DNA of 64,000 nucleotides from Agaribacter marinus. Its GTDB lineage: Bacteria > Pseudomonadota > Gammaproteobacteria > Enterobacterales > Alteromonadaceae. The notes beneath the pieces were generated by a model. That model saw nothing but the letters and a program-made list of their open reading frames with translations, did not search any database and was not told the DNA's origin. The translations under genes and the position numbers were made by a program. Shown here in pieces: positions 1 through 9,865 of the stretch. Location of the stretch: assembly GCF_030160655.1 (NCBI RefSeq), contig NZ_BSOT01000005.1, forward strand, positions 1,879,546 through 1,943,545. Reading direction: 5' to 3'. How positions within the stretch are numbered: the first letter of the stretch is position 1; every line of letters starts with the position of its first letter.

Positions 1-803
1 TTAATGGACTCAGACTGTGCGAACTCGAAAATAATATCATATTCATAATCATTTAATCCAATTGTCTCAATTATGATATTTGATAATTCATCTTTTTCGA
101 ATATTTCGCGCCCAATTTCGAAGTGTGCCATTGCCGCACTAATATAAATAACAGCTTGTTCAAATTGAGATATTACGTCTGTGTTTAACTCTGTTGTTAG
201 CAAAGGTTCGGTGATTGACTCTGGTAAATTCCAAGACTGCAAAATAAAACCACTGCACTTTGCAAAAGTAAAACCAAATACCGCTTGTTGTTCATGCATT
301 GGCAGAATGTGGTCGCCCAATCGACTCTTATAAATCGAGTACTTTTCCGGCAATTTTGTCGCACAAACTAGCTCGCTCAAATGATGCAGGATTCCCACAA
401 CAAAATAGCGTTCACTCCCTCTAATGTTCTTTTGCTGCACAAGCGATTGGGCAATTAACCCCGTCATAATCGCCTTATGCCAAAATTGCTTAAAATCAAT
501 ATTGCTCGATGCAAATGATTTAAATGCTAAATTTGCCGTCTCAGCCATTGAAATATTGTAGGCCGCTTCCCCACCAATAATACTTAGGGCTTTTGGTACA
601 CTAGACACTTGAGACGGAAACCTAAACAAAGCACTATTGGCCAGTTTTAGTACTTTCGCGCTAAGTGAAGGGTCTACCGACATTACTTTTGCCATATCAT
701 CAATCGATGACATAGGATCATCAAGCATACTTCTTAACCTAACGCAGGTATCAGGTAAGGTAAAAGACTTTGTCGCGTACTTAACAATTGGCGTGATAGA
801 CAT
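1..803 (-). CDS. HDOD domain protein (3' end outside window)
   Basis: Reading the minus strand from the ATG at 803 gives an open frame of 267 codons that runs off the left edge without a stop, so the C-terminus is missing. The protein begins MSITPIVKYATK. Residues of about 20-210 fit the HDOD output domain: a helical start with DDPMSSIDDMAKVMSVDPSL, then the segment around LANSALFRFP, and an H-rich part with ILHHLSELVCA. HDOD proteins are non-enzymatic relatives of HD phosphohydrolases, often found in signalling proteins for motility, biofilm or stress. No receiver or GGDEF domain is visible in the part present. A TATAAT hexamer lies on the minus strand at 872-877, but no good -35 accompanies it. 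Specific role unknown. Confidence 0.85.
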   Translation of the reverse strand, partial: MSITPIVKYATKSFTLPDTCVRLRSMLDDPMSSIDDMAKVMSVDPSLSAKVLKLANSALFRFPSQVSSVPKALSIIGGEAAYNISMAETANLAFKSFASSNIDFKQFWHKAIMTGLIAQSLVQQKNIRGSERYFVVGILHHLSELVCATKLPEKYSIYKSRLGDHILPMHEQQAVFGFTFAKCSGFILQSWNLPESITEPLLTTELNTDVISQFEQAVIYISAAMAHFEIGREIFEKDELSNIIIETIGLNDYEYDIIFEFAQSESI

Positions 804-923
804 GGGAATTCTCTAGTATGCTTAAACTAAAGAAATACTATCTCATTTTAGCTATTTAGTGGGTGAGCTTAATTATACCCATTCCTATTTGAGCATACCT
901 TAAGTATCCCAAGCTGCGAAAAC

Positions 924-1166
924 CTAAAATAAAGCACCTTGATTAAAGTGCGTTGGATCGTTGGGGTTTTGTTTATTGCGTTTAATATGGGCTTGTTTTC
1001 GTCTGTTGCAAGCACGAACAATAATGCGTTTCGTCTGATCATCAATACCATGCCAATGCTGTCGCTCTTCCCTACTGCGAAAACAGCCCAAGCAATATCC
1101 TCTAGGGCCTGATTCGCAGACACCTATACATGGACTTGGAATATCAAAGAACTCTAACTGTTGCAT
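924..1166 (-). CDS. DUF1289 small cysteine-motif protein
   Basis: An 80-residue protein with the DUF1289 signature near the N-terminus: SPCIGVC followed by GYCLGCFRSREE, with four cysteines at residues 13, 17, 25 and 28 and a conserved W at 38. The cysteine spacing suggests a small metal-binding fold. The family is widespread in proteobacteria and its function is not established. The C-terminal half is basic (RACNRRKQAHIKRNK). No strong ribosome binding site precedes the ATG. It lies on the same strand as the HDOD gene, about 120 bp upstream of it, so co-transcription is possible but not shown. Confidence 0.8.
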   Translation of the reverse strand: MQQLEFFDIPSPCIGVCESGPRGYCLGCFRSREERQHWHGIDDQTKRIIVRACNRRKQAHIKRNKQNPNDPTHFNQGALF

Positions 1167-1274
1167 TTACGCGCGATATATTGAGCAAACCTTGTACATT
1201 ATAAACACGATTTGCAATTACTCTCTTCTGAGTATTTGTACAGTGGATTACATTAGTTGGGGCATGTCTGCGTT

Positions 1275-1303
1275 TTGAAAAGTGCTTAATTCCCTATTAT
1301 ACT
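1275..1303 (+). promoter_or_regulatory. Candidate sigma-70 promoter for the 1390 gene
   Basis: TTGAAA at 1275-1280, a 17-bp spacer and TATACT at 1298-1303 match the sigma-70 consensus at 5 of 6 positions in each box. It would give a leader of about 80 nt before the ATG at 1390. Judged by eye only. Confidence 0.45.
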
Positions 1304-1389
1304 GAATTGCAACGGTCAAAATTTAACCTCTCAGTTACCACTAGAGACTACTTTTAAATAATACGTTTGGTCTACAAAAAGGACTTACC

Positions 1390-1827
1390 ATGAAATACGA
1401 CACAACTGTGCCTCTCACAAGTAAAGAAAATTTGGACTTTGAAATAGCTAAACTAACATTGTTGCCGAATGAGTTTTCAATAAGAGATTTATCTGAAACA
1501 ACAATCACTTTTGCGGGAAAAGGGATGAACTCTACCAATCAACCGGCTGTGCGCGGCGCAACGTTTATCAATATTGAATACACAATGGGTGCCTTACGCT
1601 TAAACGCAAAACTCGGCGGTGTGTTTTTCATGGCAATATTTACCCTGTTGCTCCCTATCTCCCTTATGATTTGTATACCCTTATTTGTTGGCTCCCCCAT
1701 TAATTATCCGATAATTATCATATGGTTGTGTATATCGCCAGTGGTCATTTATTGGCTGAGATATAGGACGGTTAAGGCACTTGATGAACTCTTAGAATCT
1801 GTTATTTGTGATAACAACGCAACCTAA
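1390..1827 (+). CDS. Hypothetical membrane protein
   Basis: A 145-residue protein that I do not recognise. Residues 1-75 are polar and mixed, probably a small soluble domain. Two hydrophobic stretches follow at about 78-98 (GVFFMAIFTLLLPISLMICI) and 105-122 (NYPIIIIWLCISPVVIYW). They are separated by a short GSP-containing turn, so the likely topology is a soluble N-terminus with a transmembrane hairpin near the C-terminus. It ends in an acidic tail. A plausible promoter lies upstream, and the bidirectional hairpin at 1877-1898 can terminate it. It is divergent from the DUF1289 gene and convergent with the pdh operon. No motif suggests enzymatic activity. Confidence 0.6.
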   Translation: MKYDTTVPLTSKENLDFEIAKLTLLPNEFSIRDLSETTITFAGKGMNSTNQPAVRGATFINIEYTMGALRLNAKLGGVFFMAIFTLLLPISLMICIPLFVGSPINYPIIIIWLCISPVVIYWLRYRTVKALDELLESVICDNNAT

Positions 1828-1876
1828 TAAGTAATCATAAGTTGACTTCAATATAGCTCGTCGGCTTTCCAACAAA

Positions 1877-1898
1877 AAAAGGCGCCGAAGCGCCTTTT
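1877..1898. terminator. Bidirectional rho-independent terminator
   Basis: A perfect 9-bp stem AAAAGGCGC / GCGCCTTTT with a CGAA loop. An A-run on one side and a T-run on the other let it work on both strands. It closes the pdh operon after lpd (minus strand) and can stop transcription from the 1390 gene (plus strand). Confidence 0.9.
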
Positions 1899-1916
1899 CA
1901 TTGTAAATAAGTAAAT

Positions 1917-3338
1917 TTATTTCTTTTTGGCTTTAGGATTTGGAAGGTCAGTAATACTGCCTTCAAAAATCTCTGCCGCTAGACCGATAGACTCATTTAG
2001 CGTTGGGTGAGCATGAATGGTTAAACCAACGTCCTCAGCATCAGCTCCCATCTCAATGGCTAAACCGATTTCACCAAGCATTTCACCGGCATTAGTGCCG
2101 ACAAGCGCACCACCGATAACACGACCGGTGTCTTTTTCAAAGATCATCTTAGTCATTCCGTCAGTCGCATCAGAAGCAATTGCACGTCCAGACGCTGCCC
2201 ACGGGAAGCTCGCTGTTTCGTAGTTAACGCCTTGCTCTTTTGCTTCCTTCTCTGTTAATCCAACCCAAGCCATCTCTGGCTCAGTATAAGCAACAGATGG
2301 AATACATTTAGGGTCAAAGTAATGCTTCTTACCCGCAATCACTTCTGCCGCCACATGTCCTTCATGGACACCTTTGTGCGCTAGCATCGGTTGGCCCACC
2401 ACATCACCAATTGCATAGATATGAGGTACGTTTGTGCGCATCTGCTTGTCAACATTGATAAAGCCACGCTCATCAACGTTTACACCGGCTTTTTCTGCGC
2501 TAATTTTAGCGCCATTCGGGCGACGCCCAACAGCCACAAGCACTTTATCGTAGCGAACGGGCTCAGCCGGCGCTTGTTTGCCTTCGAAGCTCACATACAA
2601 ACCATCATCTTTTGCTTCTACCGCCGTTACTTTTGTTTCAAGCATGACATTAAACTTGTCTTTAATTGTCTTCATGTAAACTTTAACAATGTCTTTGTCG
2701 GCGGCAGGCACTAACTGGTCTAAAAACTCGACTACATCAATTTCAGAACCAAGTGTCTTATACACGGTGCCCATTTCTAGGCCAATGATACCGCCCCCTA
2801 GCACAAGCATTTTGCCTGGGATGTCTTTCATCTCCAGCGCACCAGTTGAGTCAATTACGCGCTCATCATCATGCGGAATAAAAGGCAATGTGACAGGTTC
2901 TGAACCAGCGGCAATAATAGCGTTATCAAAGGTAATGGTCGTTTTACCGTCATTTCCTTCAACTTCTAGGGTATTTGCGCCAGTAAAGTTACCGTAACCT
3001 TGTACGTGTTTTACTTTGCGCATTTTTGACATGCCCGCTAAGCCGTTGGTTAGCTGAGAAACAACGCCATCTTTATAGGCTCTAATTTTATCTAAATCAA
3101 AGCTTGGTTCACCAAAGCTTACACCGTTACTTGATAAATGTTTCGCTTCTTCGACTACCTTAGACACATGAAGGAGTGCTTTCGAAGGAATACATCCAAC
3201 ATTCAAACATACACCGCCCAGTGTTTCGCGGGCGTCAACTAATATAGTGTCAATACCAAGGTCAGCTGCTCTAAAAGCTGCTGAATAACCGCCAGGGCCA
3301 GCACCTAGAACCACCAACTGTGTTTTGATTTCGCTCAT
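1917..3338 (-). CDS. lpd: Dihydrolipoyl dehydrogenase (E3)
   Basis: The flavoprotein E3 subunit of pyruvate and 2-oxoglutarate dehydrogenases. It reoxidises dihydrolipoyl groups and passes electrons to NAD+. At 473 residues it has the normal length. Visible motifs are the FAD-binding GAGPGG at 12-17, the redox disulfide CLNVGCIPSK with C44 and C49, the NAD-binding GGGIIGLEMG near 181, the second FAD motif around YAIGDV, and the C-terminal HAHPTLNE with the catalytic His/Glu. It is the last gene of pdhR-aceE-aceF-lpd. A 110-bp gap separates it from aceF and contains an inverted repeat (GGTTTG 3367-3372 / CAAACC 3388-3393) without a T-run. A separate lpd promoter, as in E. coli, is therefore possible. 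GAGGTC precedes the ATG. Confidence 0.97.
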   Translation of the reverse strand: MSEIKTQLVVLGAGPGGYSAAFRAADLGIDTILVDARETLGGVCLNVGCIPSKALLHVSKVVEEAKHLSSNGVSFGEPSFDLDKIRAYKDGVVSQLTNGLAGMSKMRKVKHVQGYGNFTGANTLEVEGNDGKTTITFDNAIIAAGSEPVTLPFIPHDDERVIDSTGALEMKDIPGKMLVLGGGIIGLEMGTVYKTLGSEIDVVEFLDQLVPAADKDIVKVYMKTIKDKFNVMLETKVTAVEAKDDGLYVSFEGKQAPAEPVRYDKVLVAVGRRPNGAKISAEKAGVNVDERGFINVDKQMRTNVPHIYAIGDVVGQPMLAHKGVHEGHVAAEVIAGKKHYFDPKCIPSVAYTEPEMAWVGLTEKEAKEQGVNYETASFPWAASGRAIASDATDGMTKMIFEKDTGRVIGGALVGTNAGEMLGEIGLAIEMGADAEDVGLTIHAHPTLNESIGLAAEIFEGSITDLPNPKAKKK

Positions 3339-3448
3339 TTTGACCTCAATTTATGTATTTGAGTAGGGTTTGCCACCATGTTAGCGACAAACCTAAATTT
3401 TTTAAACACCCCAAACAACGAGTATTAGGGTACATATACAATCGAAAA

Positions 3449-5392
3449 TTATAATAAAATTCGACGGATATCCGACAATGCATCGCTTAAGTGCACAGCA
3501 AATTTACACGCTAATGCACCATCTATCACACGGTGATCATATGATAGTGATAACGGCAACATTAGACGAGGCTGAAACTCTTTTCCATCCCACTTAGGCT
3601 TCATTTCACTTTTCGATACACCAAGAATGGCGACATCAGGCGCGTTTACGATTGGCGTAAACGCTGTTCCACCGATTCCGCCTAGGCTAGAGATAGTAAA
3701 ACAACTGCCTTGCATGTCTTGTGATTTAAGCTTGCCATCGCGTGCTTTAACACTAATATCCATAAGTTCTTTAGAAAGCTCAATAATTCCTTTCTGATCC
3801 ACATCACGGACAACTGGCACAACTAAGCCCCCAGGAGTGTCCACTGCAATACCAATGTGATAATACTTCTTCTGAATCAGGGCTTCACCGTCTGCAGATA
3901 AACTAGTATTAAAGGTAGGGTAAGCTTTGAGTGCATCGGCAACCGCTTTCATCATAAAGACTAGCGGAGTGATTTTCACACCAAGCTTACGTTTTTCAGC
4001 AATCACGTTTTGCTGCTTACGGAAAGCTTCTAGTTCAGTGATATCCGCTTCTTCAAACTGCGTCACATGAGGAATCGTCACCCAGTTTCTGTGTAAGTTT
4101 GGACCAGACAGCTTTTGAATGCGCGTAAGCGGCTTTTCTTCAATTTCGCCAAATTTACTGAAATCGACTTTCGGTTGAGCAAGTACTTGCAATCCACCGC
4201 CGCTTGCAGCCGGTGCCGCGCTGCCACGCGGTTTAGCCAACTCGGCTTTAACGTATGCTTGCACATCTTCTTTTATTATACGACCTTTACGTCCAGAGCC
4301 AGCAACAAGGCTCAAATCGACACCAAATTCTCGTGCAACACGTCTAACTGATGGCGAGGCATAAACTTTGCCGGAGCTTTTAGTTGCTCTTGTGGGTGCA
4401 GGTGTTGACTTTGCAGGTGCTGGCGCAGAAGGGGCGGCAACTGGCGCACTTGGTGTAGAAGGTACAGTCGACGCAGCAGCAGATGCAGCAGGCACAGCAC
4501 CGGCCACTTCTAAGGTAAGTACTAAAGAGCCTTCAGATACTTTATCACCAACACTGACCTTTAAATCTATAATTTTACCGGCTTGCGGCGCAGGTACATC
4601 CATCGTTGCCTTGTCAGTTTCGAGGGTAATTAAACCATCTTCTTCTTCAACGCTATCGCCAACGCTTACAAGCACGTCGATGATTTCGACATCACTTGCA
4701 TCGCCAATATCCGGTACAGTAACGTCAATGATTTTACTTTCGGTAGCTGTGGCAACGGGCGCAGGCACGGATTCTGGTGCTTGAGCGACTGCTGGCGCAT
4801 CTGAAGCACCACCAGATGTTTCTAGTATTAGTACTAGAGACCCTTGTGAAACCTTATCACCCACAGCAACCTTCAATTCAATTACTTTACCAGCTTGAGG
4901 CGCGGGTACATCCATGGTTGCTTTATCAGTCTCAAGTGTAATTAAACCATCTTCTTCTTCAACGGTGTCACCAACGCTTACCAAAAGTTCGATGATTTCA
5001 ACACCTTCGGCATCACCAATATCAGGCACAGTGACTTCAACCGTCGTGCTACCTCCAGAAACGGGGGTAGCTGTTTCAACAGGCGCGGCAGGTTCAACTG
5101 GTGCAGGCGCAGCAGTTGGTGCAGCTTCGGCAACTGGCGCATCACTAGCTTCCGCCGCTTCTTCTGCCTTACCTAACACATCACCCTCTTTGATTTTATC
5201 GCCCACTGCAACGCTAATCTCTTTTATCACGCCATCAAATGGGATAGGAATATCCATGCTTGCTTTGTCGCTTTCAACAGTCACAATTGATGCTTCTGCT
5301 TCAACTTCGTCACCAATGGCGACGCAAATTTCAATAATTTCTACTTCATCCCCACCAACGTCAGGAACTAAAATATCAACTAAATTTGCCAT
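3449..5392 (-). CDS. aceF: Pyruvate dehydrogenase E2, dihydrolipoamide acetyltransferase
   Basis: The core subunit that transfers acetyl groups from lipoyl arms to CoA. The 647 residues hold three N-terminal lipoyl domains with lipoyl-lysines K43 (ESDKASMD), K157 and K261 (both [16 protein letters not shown]). Long Ala/Pro linkers join them. An E1/E3-binding domain follows at about 343-383 ([19 protein letters not shown]), then the catalytic domain from about 420. The active-site motif [10 protein letters not shown] gives H620 and D624. Lipoyl domains 2 and 3 are nearly identical, which points to a recent internal duplication; domain 1 is more diverged. The gene starts 11 nt after aceE, so the two are co-transcribed. 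Confidence 0.97.
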   Translation of the reverse strand: MANLVDILVPDVGGDEVEIIEICVAIGDEVEAEASIVTVESDKASMDIPIPFDGVIKEISVAVGDKIKEGDVLGKAEEAAEASDAPVAEAAPTAAPAPVEPAAPVETATPVSGGSTTVEVTVPDIGDAEGVEIIELLVSVGDTVEEEDGLITLETDKATMDVPAPQAGKVIELKVAVGDKVSQGSLVLILETSGGASDAPAVAQAPESVPAPVATATESKIIDVTVPDIGDASDVEIIDVLVSVGDSVEEEDGLITLETDKATMDVPAPQAGKIIDLKVSVGDKVSEGSLVLTLEVAGAVPAASAAASTVPSTPSAPVAAPSAPAPAKSTPAPTRATKSSGKVYASPSVRRVAREFGVDLSLVAGSGRKGRIIKEDVQAYVKAELAKPRGSAAPAASGGGLQVLAQPKVDFSKFGEIEEKPLTRIQKLSGPNLHRNWVTIPHVTQFEEADITELEAFRKQQNVIAEKRKLGVKITPLVFMMKAVADALKAYPTFNTSLSADGEALIQKKYYHIGIAVDTPGGLVVPVVRDVDQKGIIELSKELMDISVKARDGKLKSQDMQGSCFTISSLGGIGGTAFTPIVNAPDVAILGVSKSEMKPKWDGKEFQPRLMLPLSLSYDHRVIDGALACKFAVHLSDALSDIRRILL

Positions 5393-5403
5393 TTTTCGTC
5401 TCT

Positions 5404-8076
5404 CTATGCGTATAGTGGGTTAAGTTTATCGCCATCAATGGCTAGGTCTGCGCGCGCTTTTTCAAGCGTTTTGGCATCAACATCACCTGCTTTAAATAGC
5501 TCATAGAGTGCAGCGTAAGCAACGTTATTAGCATCCACTTCAAAATGGCTACGCAAGTTTTCACGGCTATCTGAACGACCAAAGCCGTCAGTACCTAATA
5601 CGCGATACTCTCCGGGTACATAGTTACGCACTTGCTCAGCGTATGACTTAATATAGTCAGTCGCCGCAACGGTTGGTGCGTCAAAGCCTTTAGCTAACAA
5701 TTCAGTAATGTATGGAGTCTTTTGTTCAGCGCTTGGATTACGCATATTGTAACGGTCACAATCTAAACCGTCTCGTCCCAATTCATTGAAAGACGGTACG
5801 CTATATACTTGCGACGTAACACCATAGTTTTCAGCAAGCAATGTAGCGGCTTCACGGACCTGTACTAAAATTGTGCCAGAACCAAGTAGCTTAACTTGTT
5901 TCTTAGATTTAGCGTCACCTACTGTATCCAACAAGTAAATACCTTTTAAGATACCTTCTTCACTGCCTTCGGGCATTGCAGGTTGTGCATAGTTTTCGTT
6001 CATTACCGTAAGGTAATAAAAGATGTTTTCTTGGTTAGTCAACATACGGCGAATACCGTCTTGTACAATAACCGCCACTTCATAACCATAGGTTGGATCA
6101 TAGCTGACACAGTTTGGAATAAGACCGGCTTGTACATGTGAATGACCATCTTGGTGTTGTAAGCCTTCACCGTTTAGTGTTGTACGGCCAGCCGTACCAC
6201 CTACTAAGAAACCACGACATTGTGAATCACCCGCAGCCCAAGCCATATCACCCACACGTTGGAAACCAAACATAGAGTAATAAATGTATACAGGTAACAT
6301 CGGCAAATCATTTAAGGAGTATGATGTACCTGCCGCAACAAACGATGACATTGCACCTAGTTCGTTGATGCCTTCTTGAAGTACCTGACCTTTTTTGTCT
6401 TCGCGGTAATAAGCCACTTGGTCTTTGTCTTGAGGAATATATTTTTGTCCTTCATTTGAGTAAATACCCACTTGACGGAACAAACCTTCCATACCAAAGG
6501 TACGCGCTTCATCCGGAATAATCGGTACTACGCGTTTACCCATTTGCTTATCTTTTAGCATAACGGTAAGTACGCGAACAAACGCCATTGTTGTTGAAAT
6601 TTCACGTTCACCAGAGCCTTTAGTAATAGCTTCGAAGGCCTTTAAATCTGGCGCAGGTAAGGTTTCACTACTTTGCGGAAGACGTTTAGGCATATAGCCT
6701 TTAAGTGCTTCACGCTTTTCACGTAGATACTTAAGTTCAGGACTGTCTTCTTCAAACTTGTAGTAGCTCAAGTTTTCTGCTTCTTCGTCAGACAATGGAA
6801 TGTTGAAACGATCACGGTACTGCTTAACCGATTCAGCTTCCATTTTCTTCACGTTATGTGCAATGTTTTTACCTTCACCGGCATCACCTAGACCGTAACC
6901 TTTAACCGTTTTAGCTAAGATAACCTGCGGACGGCCTTGCGTTTCAGAGGCTTTTTTATAGGCTGCATATACTTTAACTGGATCATGACCCCCACGGTTT
7001 AAACGCCAAATGTCTTCGTCAGACATATTTGCAACCATTTCTTTAAGTTCAGGGTATTTACCAAAGAAGTTTTCTCGCGTGAATGCTCCACCTTTGGCCT
7101 TAAAGTTTTGGTATTCACCGTCAACTGTCTCGGTCATGACATCAAGTAATTTACCTGAACTGTCTTTTGCTAATAATGAATCCCAGTAACGTCCCCAAAT
7201 AACTTTGATAACTTCCCAGCCTGCGCCACGGAAGGTCCCTTCTAATTCTTGGATAATTTTACCGTTACCGCGCACAGGTCCATCTAGGCGTTGCAAGTTA
7301 CAATTGATTACAAATGTTAGGTTGTCTAACTTCTCGCGAGACGCAAGACCGATTGCACCTAAACTTTCCGGCTCATCGACTTCGCCATCGCCCATAAAAC
7401 ACCATACACGTTGATCTGAGCAGTCTTTTAGGCCGCGATTGGTGAGGTACTTCAAGAAGCGGGCAAGGTAAATTGCCTGCATTGGCCCAAGGCCCATTGA
7501 TACGGTAGGGAACTGCCAAAAATCAGGCATTAGTTTAGGGTGAGGATAAGAAGAAAGGCCTTTGCCATCGACTTCTTGTCTAAACATATCAAGTTGATCT
7601 TCGCTTAAACGGCCTTCGATATACGCACGAGAATAAATCCCCGGAGATACATGGCCTTGAACAAAGAGATAGTCGCCGCCATTGTCTTCGGTTGGTGCTT
7701 TAAAAAAGTGGTTAAAACCCACATCGTAAAGCATCGCTGACGAAGCAAAACTTGAAATATGACCACCTAATTCTAAATCTTTCTTAGAACCACGTAGCAC
7801 CATCATCAATGCATTCCAACGAATAGCGTTGCGAATTTTTTTCTCTATGGTCTGGTCGCCGGGCATGGTGGGCTCTTGACCAACAGGGATGGTATTGATA
7901 TATGCAGTTGTGGCGTCATATGGCAAGTGCGCGCCGCTACGACGTGCCTTTTCTATCATCGACTCTAAAAGATAATGTGCGCGATCAACGCCCTCTTCTT
8001 CTAAAACTGCTTCTAATGCATCTAACCATTCCTGTGTTTCAATTGGATCCACATCCGGTTGTTTCATTTCAGCCAT
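5404..8076 (-). CDS. aceE: Pyruvate dehydrogenase E1, homodimeric type
   Basis: The thiamine-diphosphate enzyme that decarboxylates pyruvate and acetylates the lipoyl groups of AceF. At 890 residues it matches the large homodimeric gammaproteobacterial E1, not the split alpha/beta form. The ThDP/Mg motif starts at D230 ([12 protein letters not shown]) and ends in [15 protein letters not shown]. The N-terminus carries the acidic [22 protein letters not shown] segment typical of this family. It lies 77 bp downstream of pdhR, with a terminator-like hairpin between them, and 11 nt upstream of aceF. Confidence 0.98.
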   Translation of the reverse strand: MAEMKQPDVDPIETQEWLDALEAVLEEEGVDRAHYLLESMIEKARRSGAHLPYDATTAYINTIPVGQEPTMPGDQTIEKKIRNAIRWNALMMVLRGSKKDLELGGHISSFASSAMLYDVGFNHFFKAPTEDNGGDYLFVQGHVSPGIYSRAYIEGRLSEDQLDMFRQEVDGKGLSSYPHPKLMPDFWQFPTVSMGLGPMQAIYLARFLKYLTNRGLKDCSDQRVWCFMGDGEVDEPESLGAIGLASREKLDNLTFVINCNLQRLDGPVRGNGKIIQELEGTFRGAGWEVIKVIWGRYWDSLLAKDSSGKLLDVMTETVDGEYQNFKAKGGAFTRENFFGKYPELKEMVANMSDEDIWRLNRGGHDPVKVYAAYKKASETQGRPQVILAKTVKGYGLGDAGEGKNIAHNVKKMEAESVKQYRDRFNIPLSDEEAENLSYYKFEEDSPELKYLREKREALKGYMPKRLPQSSETLPAPDLKAFEAITKGSGEREISTTMAFVRVLTVMLKDKQMGKRVVPIIPDEARTFGMEGLFRQVGIYSNEGQKYIPQDKDQVAYYREDKKGQVLQEGINELGAMSSFVAAGTSYSLNDLPMLPVYIYYSMFGFQRVGDMAWAAGDSQCRGFLVGGTAGRTTLNGEGLQHQDGHSHVQAGLIPNCVSYDPTYGYEVAVIVQDGIRRMLTNQENIFYYLTVMNENYAQPAMPEGSEEGILKGIYLLDTVGDAKSKKQVKLLGSGTILVQVREAATLLAENYGVTSQVYSVPSFNELGRDGLDCDRYNMRNPSAEQKTPYITELLAKGFDAPTVAATDYIKSYAEQVRNYVPGEYRVLGTDGFGRSDSRENLRSHFEVDANNVAYAALYELFKAGDVDAKTLEKARADLAIDGDKLNPLYA

Positions 8077-8103
8077 AGTTATTTCCTATTCTTTTGTTCA
8101 AAT

Positions 8104-8132
8104 AAACCCGGCAAGCATCACTTGCCGGGTTT
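8104..8132 (-). terminator. Terminator-like hairpin between pdhR and aceE
   Basis: A perfect 12-bp stem, AAACCCGGCAAG / CTTGCCGGGTTT, with a 5-nt loop. On the minus strand it follows the pdhR stop and precedes the aceE start by about 30 nt. The T-tract is short (TTTATTTG), so it may attenuate rather than stop transcription. It could lower aceEF expression from the pdhR promoter, act as a processing site, or imply a second promoter. Confidence 0.65.
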
Positions 8133-8153
8133 GTTAAAAAGTCACCTTTCGGC

Positions 8154-8912
8154 TTATTCGGTAGTAATTATTCGTCTTAACGAACGCTGCACATTGGCGT
8201 CTCGTTTATTAATATCTAACAGTGTTTTTTCGACAAACGCTAAGTGTTGATGACTAGCATTTCTTGCTTTAACAGGGTCACCACTAACAATAGCTAACAC
8301 GATGCCTTTTCGTTGCTCTGCTATCTGAGATTCTACGTTAGTTTCACTACGAAGCATCGCGAGATTGCGTTTTATGTTGTCCACTAGCATTTCTTGCATC
8401 GCACGCATTACATGCAGTAACACCATATTGTGCGCCGCTTTTGCCATTGCAAGATAAAAGTCTCCTAAGGCTTGCGCTTCCTCATCCGCACTAATATCAG
8501 CGCCATAAGTAGGCAATGCATCTAAAGCCACTTGCAAGGCTTTATAATCATTCGGCTGACCTCGCAAGGCCGCATAAAATGCTGCCATCCCCTCTAAAGA
8601 GTGGCGAAATTCTAAAAGGTCAAATTGTGTTTCTGGGCGTGATGCAACGAGGGCTAAGAGAGGGTCAGTCATGCGGCTACTTAAACTAATAGAAACAAAT
8701 GTGCCGCCGCCTTGTTTTCGCTCTATGAGCCCCTTAGCGGTAAGGTTTTGAATAGCCTCACGTAAAGAGGGTCTTGATACTTGAAACTTCTCAGCTAGTA
8801 GTCGCTCAGGCAGGAGTTTTTCGCCAGCAACAAAAGTACCGTCTAGAATCATTGATTCTAAACGTTCCGTGATTACATCGGACAATTTCGGCTGCTTAAT
8901 TAGGCTTGACAT
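8154..8912 (-). CDS. pdhR: GntR-family pyruvate-responsive repressor PdhR
   Basis: A 252-residue FadR-subfamily regulator. The winged helix-turn-helix spans about residues 10-75 (LPERLLAEKFQVSRPSLREA, then GLIERKQGGGTFV). An all-helical FCD effector domain follows (LLEFRHSLEGMAAFYAA, and later HQHLAFVEKTL). In E. coli PdhR represses the pdh operon and is released by pyruvate. The position directly upstream of aceE-aceF-lpd and the operator-like palindrome 15 bp before its own start support the same job here. ATG at 8912 is preceded by AGGATAGG. Confidence 0.95.
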   Translation of the reverse strand: MSSLIKQPKLSDVITERLESMILDGTFVAGEKLLPERLLAEKFQVSRPSLREAIQNLTAKGLIERKQGGGTFVSISLSSRMTDPLLALVASRPETQFDLLEFRHSLEGMAAFYAALRGQPNDYKALQVALDALPTYGADISADEEAQALGDFYLAMAKAAHNMVLLHVMRAMQEMLVDNIKRNLAMLRSETNVESQIAEQRKGIVLAIVSGDPVKARNASHQHLAFVEKTLLDINKRDANVQRSLRRIITTE

Positions 8913-8926
8913 CCTATCCTGTTGTC

Positions 8927-8941
8927 AATGGTAATACCAAT
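8927..8941 (-). promoter_or_regulatory. PdhR operator
   Basis: On the minus strand this reads ATTGGTATTACCATT, one base from the published PdhR consensus ATTGGTNNNACCAAT. It sits just upstream of pdhR, downstream of a weak promoter-like pair on the minus strand (TTTACC, 17 bp, TAAACT). Binding there would block transcription, consistent with autorepression and pyruvate-responsive control of the whole operon. Confidence 0.85.
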
Positions 8942-8983
8942 TAACCAAGCAGTTTAGGCGATATTGAAATTAAGGTAAAGCTT

Positions 8984-9865
8984 TTATCGTACTAATCCGA
9001 CCATAGTGGCTACTGCAACCGCCATTAGTACAAAGACAATATTGCGTTTTACTAACTTTACTAATTGAAGCGGCTCACTTAAGTGACTATCGCAATTTGA
9101 TACGTCTTCCGCCGCTTTTGAGACTTTGGCCAATGCGTCATAGGTATTTATTTTAGGCTCCGTGACGACATGCATCCATGCGGTTAGGGCATTTGAGAAA
9201 TGACCAACAATGAGAAAACCCAATGTTGTCATTCGTACTGGTATCCAATCTAACGCAAATAGTATCTTATCTGCCGGTGTTTCATCGAGCACTCGGTTAT
9301 TTTTCTGCTTACACTGAAGGCTCAATTCCTTGATTATTGAGTAAAAAACTAAACCCGGCACGCCGAGCAAAACAAAAAACAACATAACAGATGCATACTG
9401 ACGGTAATTAACCAATACTAACTGTTTACCGACATTGCTCAATTCTCCACCTTGGTTACCAAAATTCATACTGTGTAAAACACAGGCCTGAAAATCTTCT
9501 CTATTGGCTGCAGCAAGATATTGTTTATAAGTATTTCGAGTAATAGGGCAGCCTAAACAAATCCAGAGAACAAAAAGGCTGACAACAAACTCAAAAACTA
9601 GAGGAAGCCAAGCGAATAACAGCACAAATAAAAGTGCAGGGATACCCGCTAGTAACAGACTAGAAACGTATGATGGTTTGTCGCTTGTCTGTTGATTATC
9701 ATTTTTTTCGTCGCTTTTTTCGTCGCTTTTTTCGTCGCTAGTAGTAAAACCCTTATTGCCCGCCCAGTCAAAATATTGCTGGGTTAATGTGCCAATATGG
9801 AATGTCTTTGACTTAGATGTCACTCGCTCGAGGGCCATCACAATAAGTAATGCAAATAAAGTCAC
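8984..9865 (-). CDS. ampE: AmpE-family inner membrane protein
   Basis: It matches AmpE in its start (VTLFALLIVMALERV), in the central LDWIPVRMTTLGFLIVGHF segment and in the C-terminal LVKRNIVFVLMAVAVATMVG. AmpE is a multi-pass inner membrane protein linked to AmpD and peptidoglycan recycling signalling; its biochemical role is unclear. I chose the GTG at 9865 (293 residues) because the family starts there and AAGAG lies upstream. An ATG at 9913 would add 16 unconserved residues and overlap the nadC leader. A loop after the first membrane segment holds a perfect SDEK triplicate. The ampD gene that normally precedes ampE is absent here. Confidence 0.85.
   Translation of the reverse strand: MTLFALLIVMALERVTSKSKTFHIGTLTQQYFDWAGNKGFTTSDEKSDEKSDEKNDNQQTSDKPSYVSSLLLAGIPALLFVLLFAWLPLVFEFVVSLFVLWICLGCPITRNTYKQYLAAANREDFQACVLHSMNFGNQGGELSNVGKQLVLVNYRQYASVMLFFVLLGVPGLVFYSIIKELSLQCKQKNNRVLDETPADKILFALDWIPVRMTTLGFLIVGHFSNALTAWMHVVTEPKINTYDALAKVSKAAEDVSNCDSHLSEPLQLVKLVKRNIVFVLMAVAVATMVGLVR
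9703..9738 (-). repeat. 12-bp tandem repeat inside ampE, three perfect copies
   Basis: Three identical 12-bp units (plus strand TTTTTTCGTCGC) encode SDEK three times in the AmpE loop. A degenerate fourth unit reads NDNQ. Unit gain or loss keeps the frame, but slippage in the six- to seven-base homopolymer runs would shift it. Confidence 0.95.

Noticed and set aside
869-1123. Open frame of 84 residues on the minus strand
   Set aside because: It overlaps the DUF1289 gene in another frame and lacks any recognisable motif; the DUF1289 frame carries the conserved cysteines.
4368-5423. Long antisense open frames rich in Ser, Thr and Ala
   Set aside because: They are the reverse strand of the Ala/Pro/Val-rich lipoyl region of aceF and have no independent signals.
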